Assembly: GCA_026389845.1 (NCBI GenBank)
Contig: JAPLHB010000123.1
Coordinates: 1 to 39,697, forward strand
Direction of reading: 5' to 3'
Origin: Chloroflexota bacterium
GTDB lineage: Bacteria > Chloroflexota > Anaerolineae > CG2-30-64-16
Length of the DNA stretch: 39,697 nucleotides
In this document: piece by piece, positions 1 to 7,714 of the stretch
Position numbering within the stretch: the first letter of the stretch is position 1
Layout: each line of letters begins with the position of its first letter
The notes under the pieces: model-generated
What the model saw: only the letters and a program-made list of their open reading frames with translations
Told to the model about the DNA's origin: nothing
Databases searched by the model: none
Position numbers and translations under genes: made by a program

Positions 1-2
1 AG

Positions 3-245
3 AGTCACCTGCAGGAACCGGTACGCTTGGCGCGCCTGATGATGGCGACTTGTCTGGCTTACATCTGGATCGTGTTCCTGGGCGCCTTTGCCAAGCAAAC
101 CGGGTGGCACAAAGTGATCCATCGCACCGACCGCTGTGACCGCAGTCTATTCCAACTCGGCCTCCGGTTGCTGGAACATTTTCTTAACGAGCACCTACCA
201 ATCCCGATTCTCTTCCGAATGCCGCCTTCAAGGGTGGCGGTTTGA
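3..245 (+). mobile_element. 3' end of an IS4-type DDE transposase gene (cut by window edge)
   Basis: The frame is open from base 3 and ends at the TGA at 243-245. The peptide has the C-terminal signature I associate with IS4-type transposases of Chloroflexota: a hydrophobic stretch ending in LAYIWIVFLGAF, then VIHRTDRCDRSLFQLGLRLL and LPIPILFR. Only about 80 residues lie in the window, and the DDE residues would be upstream. After codon 219-221 a single-base shift to the next frame would give FKGGGLKSVR and a TAG at 257-259. That is a more usual-looking tail for this family, so the last codons may carry a one-base deletion. Family assignment is from memory of the motif; the frameshift is inference. 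Confidence 0.65.
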
Positions 246-295
246 AAAGTGTCCGGTAGTGAAATTTCGTAAGCAATATTAAGCAAACCGTAAGG

Positions 296-334
296 TTCAA
301 CACTGCCATCTGGGTGTATACTACGTTTGTAGTA
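296..334 (+). promoter_or_regulatory. possible promoter with overlapping palindrome upstream of the surface-protein gene
   Basis: TATACT at 317-322 could be a -10 box. The upstream -35 match (TTCAAC, 296-301) is weak and its 15-bp spacing is short. An inverted repeat TACTAC-GTTT-GTAGTA (319-334) overlaps the -10 box and could be an operator. It lies 60-75 bp before the start codon at 395. Weak assignment by position and sequence only. Confidence 0.3.
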
Positions 335-394
335 CTGAGGTACCATGTAGGGGTAGTGACACCGCCGCACCGTGGAAAACTCAATGGAGGTATC

Positions 395-3049
395 ATGAAC
401 AAGCAAGCCAACGTACCAAACCGGGTCATCCAGATGGCCCTCGGCGCAGGCCTGATCCTCATCCTGCTAATAGCCGGCCTGTCCGGCATCGCATTCGGTT
501 CGGCGGCTGCACCCCAGTCGCCACCTCCGCCAGCGCAAGCGCCCCAGGTGAACGGCGCGGGCGACCAGATCATCATTGACTGCGAGACGGAGACCCCCAC
601 CCCAACCCCGACACGGACGCGCACGCCGACCGCGACGGCGACCAAGACGCCAACTGCAACTGCAACCAAGACGCCAACTGCAACTGCGACGTCCGCCGCA
701 TTCTGCCCGGCCGGCCTGCTGACCAATCCGAGCTTTGAGATTGTTAACGGCAGTGGCTTCCCGACAGGCTGGACGTTGGAAAGCGGCGCGGCTTCCACGA
801 CGAACTACCTGCCCAACGAGCCGGATGGCGATCTGATCGGCTGGACAGAGTACAGCGGCGGGCAAGTCGGCGTGCTATCACAACAGGTAGCAGTGACGAC
901 TGGTGTCGCTTACACCATGACGTTTTATGCCGGATCGCACGTACCCAGCTCGAAGACAACCATCGCAATCCGCTTCTACAACGCTGCGGGAACCGAAATC
1001 GGCACGCCGGCCATCCATACGGTGACTTACGACATGGAGAGCAGCGGGCCAAATCCGAGCCTCGGCGGCCCGTACACGCTGGCGGCGACCGCACCCACGG
1101 GCGCTTCGTATCTGAAGGTGATCCTGCGGGACAGCGACTCGTCGGGCAGTGCGTACACCAAAGCGGACGCCATGTGCATCGTCCGCCAGCCAGCGACGCC
1201 GACGCCGACCAACACGCCCACGGCGACGAGCACCGCGACGCCCACTCGCACACCGACAGCGACAGCGACCAGCACGTCCACAGCGACCAGCACCGCGACG
1301 CCGACCCGCACGCCGTTGCCGCAGCCGAACCTGCGCGTGGACAAGTCGTTCCGCACGCCGAACGATCGCACCATCTTCTTCGTCGGCGAAACGGTCAACT
1401 TCGACGTGGTGGTGGAGAACACCGGCGCCACGACGATCACCTACCTGCCGCTGACCGATTCCTTCGACAAGGTCTGCCTGACCTACCGGGGCAAAAGCTC
1501 GACGCCAATCGAGAACGGCTACGACAATGCCCTCGGCATCGTGCAGTGGCAAGACCTGACCGTGGCGAACATGGTGGAGTTGGCCCCCGGCCAGCGCCTC
1601 ACGACGACGGTCAACTTCGACGTGACCGGCATCAGCCAAAGCGGCTACAACACCGCGGCGGTCAGCGGTGCGCTCGACGAGTTCAGCCAGGTGGTGCCTG
1701 ACGGCCAGGACACGGTGAACTTCACCTGCATCGCATCGGGGACCATCGGGGACACCGTGTGGAACGACGCCAACGGCAACGGCGTGCTGGATCTCTATGA
1801 TTCTAATGGCGACGGGACGCCCGACACACAGGAACCCGGCATCGGTGGCGCGGTCGTCACGTTGACGTTGCCCGACAGCAGCACGCGTACGGCCACCACC
1901 AACAGCGCCGGCTTCTATCAGTTCAACAACCTGTTGGCCGGCCACTACGTCGTGGAGGTGACGACAGTGCCGGTGGGCTACTACCCGACCACCAGCAATC
2001 ATCCGCAGCCGGTGGACCTGACGACAGGCCAGAACTACGACCAGGCCGATTTCGGCTACGCGGGTAGGGCTTCGCTCAGCGGCATCGTGTTCTACGACTG
2101 GAACAGCGACGGCGACCAGGGCGTGGGCGAGGATGGCATCCCGGACGTGCCCGTGTGCCTGTACCGCGACAACAACTGGAATCGGTTCCTGGACCTGCCG
2201 CCCGACCCCCAGCCCGACCCCCAGATCGGCTGCCAGAACACCCTACCCGATGGCGGCTACTCCTTCTCAGCGCTGTTGCCGGGGTGGTATCTCATCGTGG
2301 AGACTCAGCCGGCGGGGTTGGAGAATACCATACCGGCGGACAACGTGATCCCGCGGACACTGGTCTTCGTGGGGCCTGGTCCTTCGTCCACAGACAACAA
2401 CTACGGCGAGATTCTATTCGTCAAGCTGGGCGACTTCGTCTACCTGGACTTCAACGCCAACGGCCAGCAGGACCCTGGCGAGAACACCGGTCTGACCGGT
2501 GTGCCGCTCCACGTGACCGGGAAGAACGTCCTGAACGAGATCGTGGACATTACAATCAACACGGTGCAAGGCAGCTACCTGGATCAGGGGTTGTTACCGG
2601 GCACCTACACCGTCACCGCGCCATCTCCATTCAGCGGCTTCTCTCTGACCTCGGCCAATCCGCAGACGACGACGCTAGGCATCGCCAAGACCGAAAACCT
2701 GGGGTTGGACTTCGGCTACGTCTACCCGACGGGGGTGGGGGTGCAGTTGTTCACCGTGCAGGCTGGCCGCGGGCAGGTGGCGTTGAACTGGCTGGCGTTC
2801 GGCGAGCCGGCGCCGGTCTTCCACGTGTGGCGGGCGGACAACGGCAAGGGTGTAGGCGCGGTGCAGTTGACGACCAAGCCGGTGTTCGGGGCTGAAGGCG
2901 TGTACCAATTCGCGGACAAGGCCGTGGTTCGCGGCCAGACCTACTGGTACTGGCTGGAGGATGTAGCCAATGGGCAGCGTACCGGGCCGCAGACCGTGAC
3001 CGTGCCGTTGATGAGCATCCAGGCGTACCTGCCGGTGATCGGACGGTAG
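395..3049 (+). CDS. secreted multidomain surface protein (DUF11 and SdrD-B-like domains)
   Basis: An 884-aa protein that I expect to be exported. The start at 395 is chosen because GGAGG lies at 386-390; a start at 314 is in frame but has no ribosome binding site. Residues 12-35 form one hydrophobic segment (signal peptide or anchor). Two Thr/Pro linkers (about 66-99 and 266-309, TPTATATKTP type) flank a domain at 103-264 that begins LLTNPSFE and looks like a carbohydrate-binding beta-sandwich. A DUF11-like domain (311-446, VDKSF..VGETVNFDVVVENTG) follows. Three SdrD-B-like repeats come next (448-556, 558-672, 677-776), each opening like GTIGDTVWNDANGNG and ending near DFGY. A fibronectin-like C-terminal part ends in AYLPVIGR. 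The Asp/Asn-rich loops suggest calcium binding. It stands alone, with its own terminator. The ligand is unknown; a role in the cell envelope or adhesion is inference. Confidence 0.85.
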   Translation: MNKQANVPNRVIQMALGAGLILILLIAGLSGIAFGSAAAPQSPPPPAQAPQVNGAGDQIIIDCETETPTPTPTRTRTPTATATKTPTATATKTPTATATSAAFCPAGLLTNPSFEIVNGSGFPTGWTLESGAASTTNYLPNEPDGDLIGWTEYSGGQVGVLSQQVAVTTGVAYTMTFYAGSHVPSSKTTIAIRFYNAAGTEIGTPAIHTVTYDMESSGPNPSLGGPYTLAATAPTGASYLKVILRDSDSSGSAYTKADAMCIVRQPATPTPTNTPTATSTATPTRTPTATATSTSTATSTATPTRTPLPQPNLRVDKSFRTPNDRTIFFVGETVNFDVVVENTGATTITYLPLTDSFDKVCLTYRGKSSTPIENGYDNALGIVQWQDLTVANMVELAPGQRLTTTVNFDVTGISQSGYNTAAVSGALDEFSQVVPDGQDTVNFTCIASGTIGDTVWNDANGNGVLDLYDSNGDGTPDTQEPGIGGAVVTLTLPDSSTRTATTNSAGFYQFNNLLAGHYVVEVTTVPVGYYPTTSNHPQPVDLTTGQNYDQADFGYAGRASLSGIVFYDWNSDGDQGVGEDGIPDVPVCLYRDNNWNRFLDLPPDPQPDPQIGCQNTLPDGGYSFSALLPGWYLIVETQPAGLENTIPADNVIPRTLVFVGPGPSSTDNNYGEILFVKLGDFVYLDFNANGQQDPGENTGLTGVPLHVTGKNVLNEIVDITINTVQGSYLDQGLLPGTYTVTAPSPFSGFSLTSANPQTTTLGIAKTENLGLDFGYVYPTGVGVQLFTVQAGRGQVALNWLAFGEPAPVFHVWRADNGKGVGAVQLTTKPVFGAEGVYQFADKAVVRGQTYWYWLEDVANGQRTGPQTVTVPLMSIQAYLPVIGR

Positions 3050-3066
3050 GCACAGACCGTCTCACA

Positions 3067-3129
3067 CTGTCACTCTGAGCGAGTTTGCCCCGTGAAGTGC
3101 GCGGCGGTGAGCCACCAGCGAAGAGTCCC
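3067..3129 (+). repeat. dispersed intergenic repeat (TCAnnCTGAGCG...CCAGCGAAGA family), copy 1
   Basis: Begins TGTCACTCTGAGCG and ends CCAGCGAAGAGTCC. Three further copies lie at 31243-31308, 31433-31492 and, inverted, 31524-31589. The two ends are conserved (CTGAGCG and CCAGCGAAG) while the middle varies. No coding potential. Confidence 0.7.
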
Positions 3130-3155
3130 AGCCACGGTGAACGATAACTTCTGGC

Positions 3156-3191
3156 AATAGCGGGTCGGGCCCCCACGCCCGACCCGCTATT
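3156..3191 (+). terminator. hairpin terminator after the surface-protein gene
   Basis: A perfect 15-bp inverted repeat (arms 3156-3170 and 3177-3191, AATAGCGGGTCGGGC and complement) with a 6-nt loop, followed by CTATTTCG. The stem is very GC-rich, but the T-run after it is weak. Confidence 0.75.
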
Positions 3192-3224
3192 CTATTTCGT
3201 GACTAATCACACAATACCCCGGCT

Positions 3225-3253
3225 TTGACGCCAGCCCCGAAGTGCGGTATAAT
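3225..3253 (+). promoter_or_regulatory. sigma70-type promoter of the yvcK-GAF operon
   Basis: TTGACG (3225-3230), a 17-bp spacer, then a perfect TATAAT (3248-3253). The start codon at 3281 follows about 20 nt after the expected transcription start, with GAGGTGG just before it. Confidence 0.85.
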
Positions 3254-3280
3254 CCCCTTGAACTTGTGTGAGGTGGCGCT

Positions 3281-4552
3281 ATGCGGCGATGGGCAGAAGC
3301 ACGTTCCCATCTCAAGTGGTTGCGGCCTGGGATGGGCGTTAAGCGCTGGCTGCTGCTGCTCGTGGCCGGGTTAATCCTGGTGGGCACGGGCATTGCGGCT
3401 CTGCCCCAATGGGTGGACTTGTCGGCCTGGCTCGCTCTTGATCAACGCCTGCTGCCGCACATCTTTAGCCCTGCTGTCGAGATCGTGTTGTTTTTCGTCG
3501 CCGGCGGCGCCACGGTGAGTTGGGCCATCTACAGCCTGATGCGCTCGTTGCTTGCCGCCTTTCGGCGCACCGGGCAGGGCGACGTGGCCGAAGTGGTCTA
3601 CCGTCACCGCCAACGCCAGCGCGGCCCAAAAATCGTAGCCATCGGCGGCGGGCACGGTCTCGACACCCTCCTGCGCGGCCTGAAAGAGCACACTGATCAT
3701 ATCACCGCCATCGTCACCGTGGCCGACGACGGCGGTAGTTCCGGGCGGTTGCGGCGTGACCTGGGTATGTTGCCGCCAGGCGACTTCCGCAACTGTATTG
3801 CCGCGCTCTCGGATGCCGAGGGGCTGATGACGCAGCTTTTCCAGTACCGGTTCGGCGACGATACCGATCTGGAAGGACACAGCTTCGGCAACCTCTATCT
3901 GACGGCGATGACGGCCATCACCGGCAGCTTCGAGGCGGCGTTGGAAGAGTCGGGCCGGGTTCTGGCCGTACGCGGACGGGTCATCCCGTCCACCCTGGCG
4001 CAAGTGACTTTGTGCGCCGAGCTGGCGACGTCGGATGGCGGCTGGCAGCGCATCCGCGGGGAGTCGGAGATCGGTGCGGGGCGCGGGCGGGTGCAGCGGG
4101 TTTTCCTGGAGCCAGAGAATCCGCCGGCCTACCCCGAGGCGATCCGGGCCATCTTGGAAGCCGACTTAATCATCGCCGGGCCGGGCAGTCTCTATACCAG
4201 CGTGTTGCCCAACCTGCTCGTGCCCGACCTGGCCCGGGCCATCGCTTCATCCAACGCGCCGAAGGTGTACGTCTGCAACGTGGCGACGCAGGTGGGTGAG
4301 ACCGAGGAGTATGACGTCGGCGCCCACGTGGACGCGCTGCGCAGTCACATCGGCGCCGGCCTGTTCCAGACCGTGCTGGTGAATGACACCTTCCTGGGCG
4401 ACCGGCCGCCCGGCGCCGAGTGGGTGCGACTGCCGCCGCATGGAACGGTGGATTATCGGCTTGTCACCCGAGAGCTGGTGGACCGCCAGTACCCGTGGCG
4501 TCACGATCCGGTCAAGTTGGCCGCGGCGCTGATGGAGTTTATCAAGGCATGA
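3281..4552 (+). CDS. yvcK: YvcK/GlmR-family protein (CofD-like fold) with N-terminal membrane segments
   Basis: 423 aa. The family binds UDP-N-acetylglucosamine and links carbon metabolism to peptidoglycan precursor supply (GlmR/YvcK in Firmicutes and Actinobacteria). Seen here: the nucleotide-binding start KIVAIGGGHGLDTLLRGLK at about residues 115-133, TVADDGGSSGRLRRDLG, PPGDFRNCIAALS, GHSFGNLYLTAM, and AGPGSLYTSVLPNLLV, all characteristic. Unlike the short B. subtilis form, about 110 residues precede the domain, with hydrophobic segments near 21-41 and 65-88, so the protein is probably anchored with the catalytic-like domain inside. The start has GAGGTGG upstream. It overlaps the next gene by ATGA. 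The family is confident; the physiological role in this organism is inference. Confidence 0.9.
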   Translation: MRRWAEARSHLKWLRPGMGVKRWLLLLVAGLILVGTGIAALPQWVDLSAWLALDQRLLPHIFSPAVEIVLFFVAGGATVSWAIYSLMRSLLAAFRRTGQGDVAEVVYRHRQRQRGPKIVAIGGGHGLDTLLRGLKEHTDHITAIVTVADDGGSSGRLRRDLGMLPPGDFRNCIAALSDAEGLMTQLFQYRFGDDTDLEGHSFGNLYLTAMTAITGSFEAALEESGRVLAVRGRVIPSTLAQVTLCAELATSDGGWQRIRGESEIGAGRGRVQRVFLEPENPPAYPEAIRAILEADLIIAGPGSLYTSVLPNLLVPDLARAIASSNAPKVYVCNVATQVGETEEYDVGAHVDALRSHIGAGLFQTVLVNDTFLGDRPPGAEWVRLPPHGTVDYRLVTRELVDRQYPWRHDPVKLAAALMEFIKA

Positions 4553-5127
4553 CCGCAAACCCTGTCCCTTCCGATTGCGGCGCCTATTTCGGCGCTCTCT
4601 ACCGGGTGGCGCGCACCGTCAACTCGTCACTCGATGTGATGCAAGCGCTCGACACGATCGTCGGCAGCACCGTCGAGGCGCTCGGCGTCAAGGCATGTTC
4701 GCTGCGCCTGCTCGGCCCCGATGGCAAGCGGTTGATGTTCGGCGCGGCTCACGGCCTCAGCCCCAACTACCGCGCCAAGGGAGCGGTGGACGCGGCGCAC
4801 AGCGAGGTGGATCGCATGGCATTGGCCGCCGACAAGCCGATCTACGTCGCGGATGCGCGGACCGATCCCCGGTTCCAATACCCGGAGCAGGCCCGCGCCG
4901 AAGGCATCGTCTCGGTGTTGATCTGCCCGCTACGCGTCCAAGATCAGCCCATCGGCGTGATGCGCGTCTACACCGGCGAACCGCGCACCTTTTCGGAGGC
5001 CGAGTTGGAGCTTGTGGAGGCCATTGCCAGCCTCAGCGCGCTCGCCATCGAAAACGGCCGCCTGTACGAGCGGCTTGATCGCAATTACCAAGCGGCGGTA
5101 GAGTTTGGGGATCGGTTGTTTGACTAA
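4549..5127 (+). CDS. GAF-domain protein
   Basis: 192 aa, translationally coupled to yvcK by an ATGA overlap (4549-4552). Nearly the whole chain is one GAF domain (residues about 20-180): [21 protein letters not shown] at the N side, [18 protein letters not shown] in the middle, [20 protein letters not shown] as the core strands, and a C-terminal helix with [15 protein letters not shown]. No kinase, cyclase or DNA-binding part follows, so it is a stand-alone sensor or binding module. The ligand cannot be told from sequence; cyclic nucleotides or small metabolites are typical. Coupling with YvcK suggests a shared regulatory job. Confidence 0.85.
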   Translation: MTANPVPSDCGAYFGALYRVARTVNSSLDVMQALDTIVGSTVEALGVKACSLRLLGPDGKRLMFGAAHGLSPNYRAKGAVDAAHSEVDRMALAADKPIYVADARTDPRFQYPEQARAEGIVSVLICPLRVQDQPIGVMRVYTGEPRTFSEAELELVEAIASLSALAIENGRLYERLDRNYQAAVEFGDRLFD

Positions 5128-5130
5128 ATC

Positions 5131-5190
5131 GTGGTGCGTGTTTCGTGTCCGGCTTAGCCAGCACGCAGCACGCAATACGCAATACGAATT
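5131..5190 (+). repeat. degenerate heptamer array forming a hairpin, upstream of gap
   Basis: The right half reads in 7-bp steps GCACGCA, GCACGCA, ATACGCA, ATACGAA. The left half (GTGGTGCGTGTTTCGTG) is close to its reverse complement, so the unit can fold on itself. Same class as 6268-6349, 9267-9346 and 17264-17333. Confidence 0.65.
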
Positions 5191-5210
5191 CCAACAAGGA
5201 GGCTTTTCCA

Positions 5211-6266
5211 ATGACAGTCCGTGTCGGTATCAACGGGTTCGGCCGCATCGGCCGGCAAGTGCTCAAGGCGATCCGGGACTCCCATCCCGGTACACTCGAA
5301 GTGGTGGCGTTCAATGACATCGGTGACCTGAAGACGATGGCGCATCTCCTCAAATACGACTCGAACTACGGCCGCTTCAACGGCGTAGTCGAGGTGACTG
5401 AGGACGCGCTGGTGATTGACGGCAAGCCGATCAAGGTCTTCAGGGAGACCGATCCGGGCAAGCTGCCGTGGGGCGACCTGGGTATCGAGATCGTCGTGGA
5501 GTCCACTGGCCTCTTCACGATCAAGAAGGACGGCGTCAACAAGAAGGGCAAGGTCGTGCAGGGCGCCGAGAATCACATCACCAAGGGCGGGGCGAAGAAG
5601 GTCATCATTTCCTCGCCGGCCGAGGGCGAAGACATCACCATCGTCATGGGTGTGAACGACGCCAAGTACGACAACGCCGTGCACCACGTCGTCTCCAATG
5701 CATCCTGCACCACCAACTGTCTGGCCCCCGCGGCCAAGGTTGTCAACGACAAGTTCAAGATCGTGCGCGGCCTGATGACCACGATCCACGCGTACACCAA
5801 CGACCAGAAGATCTTGGATCTGCCCCACAGCGACCTGCGCCGGGCGCGCGCCGCGGCCATGAGCATCATCCCCACCACCACCGGCGCGGCCAAGGCCGTG
5901 GCGTTGGTGATTCCCGAGCTGAAGGGCAAGTTCGACGGCTACGCGCTGCGCGTGCCCACCAGCACCGTCTCCGTGGTGGATTTCACTGCGCAGGTCGAAG
6001 TGCCCACCACCACCGAGGAGCTGCGTCAGGCGTTCCGCGACGCGGCCGCCGGCCCCATGAAGGGGATCCTGGCCGCAGTGGATGAACCGCTGGTCTCCAT
6101 TGACTACAAGGGCGACCCCCACAGCTCGTCCGTGGATCTGCCGTTCACGATGGTGCTCGGCAAGGAAAAGAACGACTTCCTCAAGGTCGTCGCCTGGTAC
6201 GACAACGAGTGGGGCTATAGCGTCCGCACCGCGGATTTGGCGGCGTTGATGGCGAGCAAGTTGTAG
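5211..6266 (+). CDS. gap: glyceraldehyde-3-phosphate dehydrogenase, type I
   Basis: 351 aa. Catalyses the phosphorylating oxidation of glyceraldehyde-3-phosphate to 1,3-bisphosphoglycerate in the cytoplasm. The Rossmann start [16 protein letters not shown] is at residues 5-20. The acidic residue in VAFNDIGD favours NAD over NADP. The active site [12 protein letters not shown] has catalytic Cys166, and His193 lies in [10 protein letters not shown]. The C-terminal [11 protein letters not shown] is typical. A slightly longer lysine-rich loop ([14 protein letters not shown]) sits where most enzymes have about ten residues fewer. The start is set by AAGGAGG at 5196-5202; the upstream in-frame extension is repeat-derived. 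It precedes pgk in the same direction, so the two probably share transcription. Confidence 0.97.
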   Translation: MTVRVGINGFGRIGRQVLKAIRDSHPGTLEVVAFNDIGDLKTMAHLLKYDSNYGRFNGVVEVTEDALVIDGKPIKVFRETDPGKLPWGDLGIEIVVESTGLFTIKKDGVNKKGKVVQGAENHITKGGAKKVIISSPAEGEDITIVMGVNDAKYDNAVHHVVSNASCTTNCLAPAAKVVNDKFKIVRGLMTTIHAYTNDQKILDLPHSDLRRARAAAMSIIPTTTGAAKAVALVIPELKGKFDGYALRVPTSTVSVVDFTAQVEVPTTTEELRQAFRDAAAGPMKGILAAVDEPLVSIDYKGDPHSSSVDLPFTMVLGKEKNDFLKVVAWYDNEWGYSVRTADLAALMASKL

Positions 6267-6267
6267 A

Positions 6268-6349
6268 CTTGAAGCTGGATACTGGAAGCTAGATGCGGGA
6301 GATTGGTCACCCAGTTTCCAGCTTCCAGCTTCCAGTTTCTAGCATCCAG
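6268..6349 (+). repeat. degenerate heptamer array forming a hairpin between gap and pgk
   Basis: Right half in 7-bp steps: CAGTTTC, CAGCTTC, CAGCTTC, CAGTTTC, TAGCATC, CAG. The left half (GAAGCTGGATACTGGAAGCT, then AGATGC) is roughly its reverse complement. The pgk ribosome binding site AGGAG (6348-6352) lies at the end of the array. Confidence 0.7.
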
Positions 6350-6358
6350 GAGCATTCC

Positions 6359-7534
6359 ATGAACAAAAAAAACGTCCGCGACATCAACCTGAAGGGCAAG
6401 CGCGTCCTGATGCGCGTGGACTTCAACGTGCCGATGGCCGACGGCGCGGTGACCGACGACAAGCGGATCAAGGCCGCACTGCCCACCATCAACTACGTCT
6501 TGGAGCAGGGCGCGTCGCTGATCCTGATGAGTCACCTGGGTCGGCCCAAGGGCACGGGGTTCGATCCCGAGTTCAGCCTGAAGCCCGCGGCCGAGGCGTT
6601 GAGCAAGCTGCTGGGCAAGTCCGTGGCGATGGCCTCCGATTGCGTCGGCCCCGAGGTCGAGGCGCTGGCGAAGACCCTCAAGCCCGGCGATGTGCTGATG
6701 CTCGAAAATACCCGTTTCCACAAGGGCGAGGAGAAGAACGATCTCGATCTGGCCAAGAAGATGGCCGCGTTGGGCGACGTGTACGTCAACGACGCGTTCG
6801 GCTCCGCGCATCGCGCGCACGCCTCCACCGAAGGTGTGGCCCGTTTCCTGCCTGCGGTCTCAGGTTTCCTGATGGAACAAGAGCTGGAATACCTGGGCCG
6901 CGCCACCGACAATCCGGCGCACCCCTACGTCGCCATCCTGGGCGGCGCCAAGATCAGCGACAAGATCCTGGTCGTCGAGAACATGCTTGCCAGGTGCGAC
7001 ACGCTGATCATCGGCGGCGGCATGGCGAACACCTTCCTGGCGGCAAAGGGCTATAACATGCAGGACAGCCTGGTGGAAGCCAGCTCGGTCGAGACCGCGA
7101 AGGCGATCCTGGCGAAAGCCGGCGGCAAGCTGCTGCTGCCCGTGGATGCAGTCGTCGCCGACAAGTTCGACGCCGAGGCCAATACCCAGGTCGTGGATGT
7201 GGATAAGGTGCCCGCGGGCTGGCGCATGTTGGACATCGGCCCGAAGAGCATCGCGGCCTTCGGCGCGGTGCTTAAGACTGCCAAGCTGGTCGTCTGGAAC
7301 GGTCCGATGGGCGTCTTCGAGATGCCGAAGTTCGCCGAAGGGACCTTCGCGATCGCCAGGCTGCTGGCCGAGGGCGGTGCGATCACGGTCATCGGCGGTG
7401 GCGACAGCGCAAGCGCGGTGAAGAAGGCCGGCGTGGCGAAGAAGATGACCCACGTCTCCACCGGCGGCGGCGCGAGCCTGGAGTTCCTGGAGGGCAAGGT
7501 GCTGCCGGGCGTCGCGGCGCTGAACGACAAGTAG
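6359..7534 (+). CDS. pgk: phosphoglycerate kinase
   Basis: 391 aa, the normal bacterial length. Transfers the acyl phosphate of 1,3-bisphosphoglycerate to ADP, directly after GAPDH. Seen: [11 protein letters not shown] near the N-terminus (substrate-binding loop), [44 protein letters not shown] (nucleotide-binding side), WNGPMGVFE, and the C-terminal [13 protein letters not shown] with [18 protein letters not shown]. The ATG at 6359 is preceded by AGGAG. It ends in a strong intrinsic terminator, so gap-pgk looks like a two-gene glycolytic unit. No frame or residue anomaly seen. Confidence 0.98.
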   Translation: MNKKNVRDINLKGKRVLMRVDFNVPMADGAVTDDKRIKAALPTINYVLEQGASLILMSHLGRPKGTGFDPEFSLKPAAEALSKLLGKSVAMASDCVGPEVEALAKTLKPGDVLMLENTRFHKGEEKNDLDLAKKMAALGDVYVNDAFGSAHRAHASTEGVARFLPAVSGFLMEQELEYLGRATDNPAHPYVAILGGAKISDKILVVENMLARCDTLIIGGGMANTFLAAKGYNMQDSLVEASSVETAKAILAKAGGKLLLPVDAVVADKFDAEANTQVVDVDKVPAGWRMLDIGPKSIAAFGAVLKTAKLVVWNGPMGVFEMPKFAEGTFAIARLLAEGGAITVIGGGDSASAVKKAGVAKKMTHVSTGGGASLEFLEGKVLPGVAALNDK

Positions 7535-7535
7535 A

Positions 7536-7566
7536 GCGAATCGGCGAATCAGCGAATCAACGAACG
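7536..7566 (+). repeat. short tandem repeat after pgk
   Basis: About four 8-bp steps of the type GCGAATCG, GCGAATCA, GCGAATCA, ACGAACGC immediately after the pgk stop and before the terminator stem. Similar in style to the heptamer arrays, but with an 8-bp step. Confidence 0.5.
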
Positions 7567-7567
7567 C

Positions 7568-7620
7568 GGCGGGCCAAACCTGGTTTCTTCGAGAAACCAG
7601 GTTTGGCCCGCCTTTTGTTT
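7568..7620 (+). terminator. intrinsic terminator of gap-pgk
   Basis: A perfect 21-bp inverted repeat (arms 7568-7588 and 7592-7612) with a 3-nt loop, followed by TTTTGTTT. The stem contains AGAAACCAGGTTTGG; a related palindrome occurs at 26877-26893. Confidence 0.92.
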
Positions 7621-7692
7621 GGTATCTTCTCAATAGTCCGGCATAGGGGCATGGCCTTGTCGAAGATCCCCGTAGGGGGCGCCTGGCCGGGT

Positions 7693-7714
7693 GGGCGACC
7701 GCGAGGGGTCGCCC
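7693..7714 (-). terminator. possible terminator hairpin after zwf
   Basis: GGGCGACC (7693-7700), 6-nt loop, GGTCGCCC (7707-7714), abutting the zwf stop codon at 7715-7717. No clear T-run on the minus strand, so it may be an RNA-stabilising hairpin or a repeat instead. Confidence 0.45.

Noticed and set aside
59..865. Minus-strand frames over the Thr/Pro linker of the surface protein
   Set aside because: Low-complexity Val/Gly translations of the ACG/CCG-rich repeat; no start signal.
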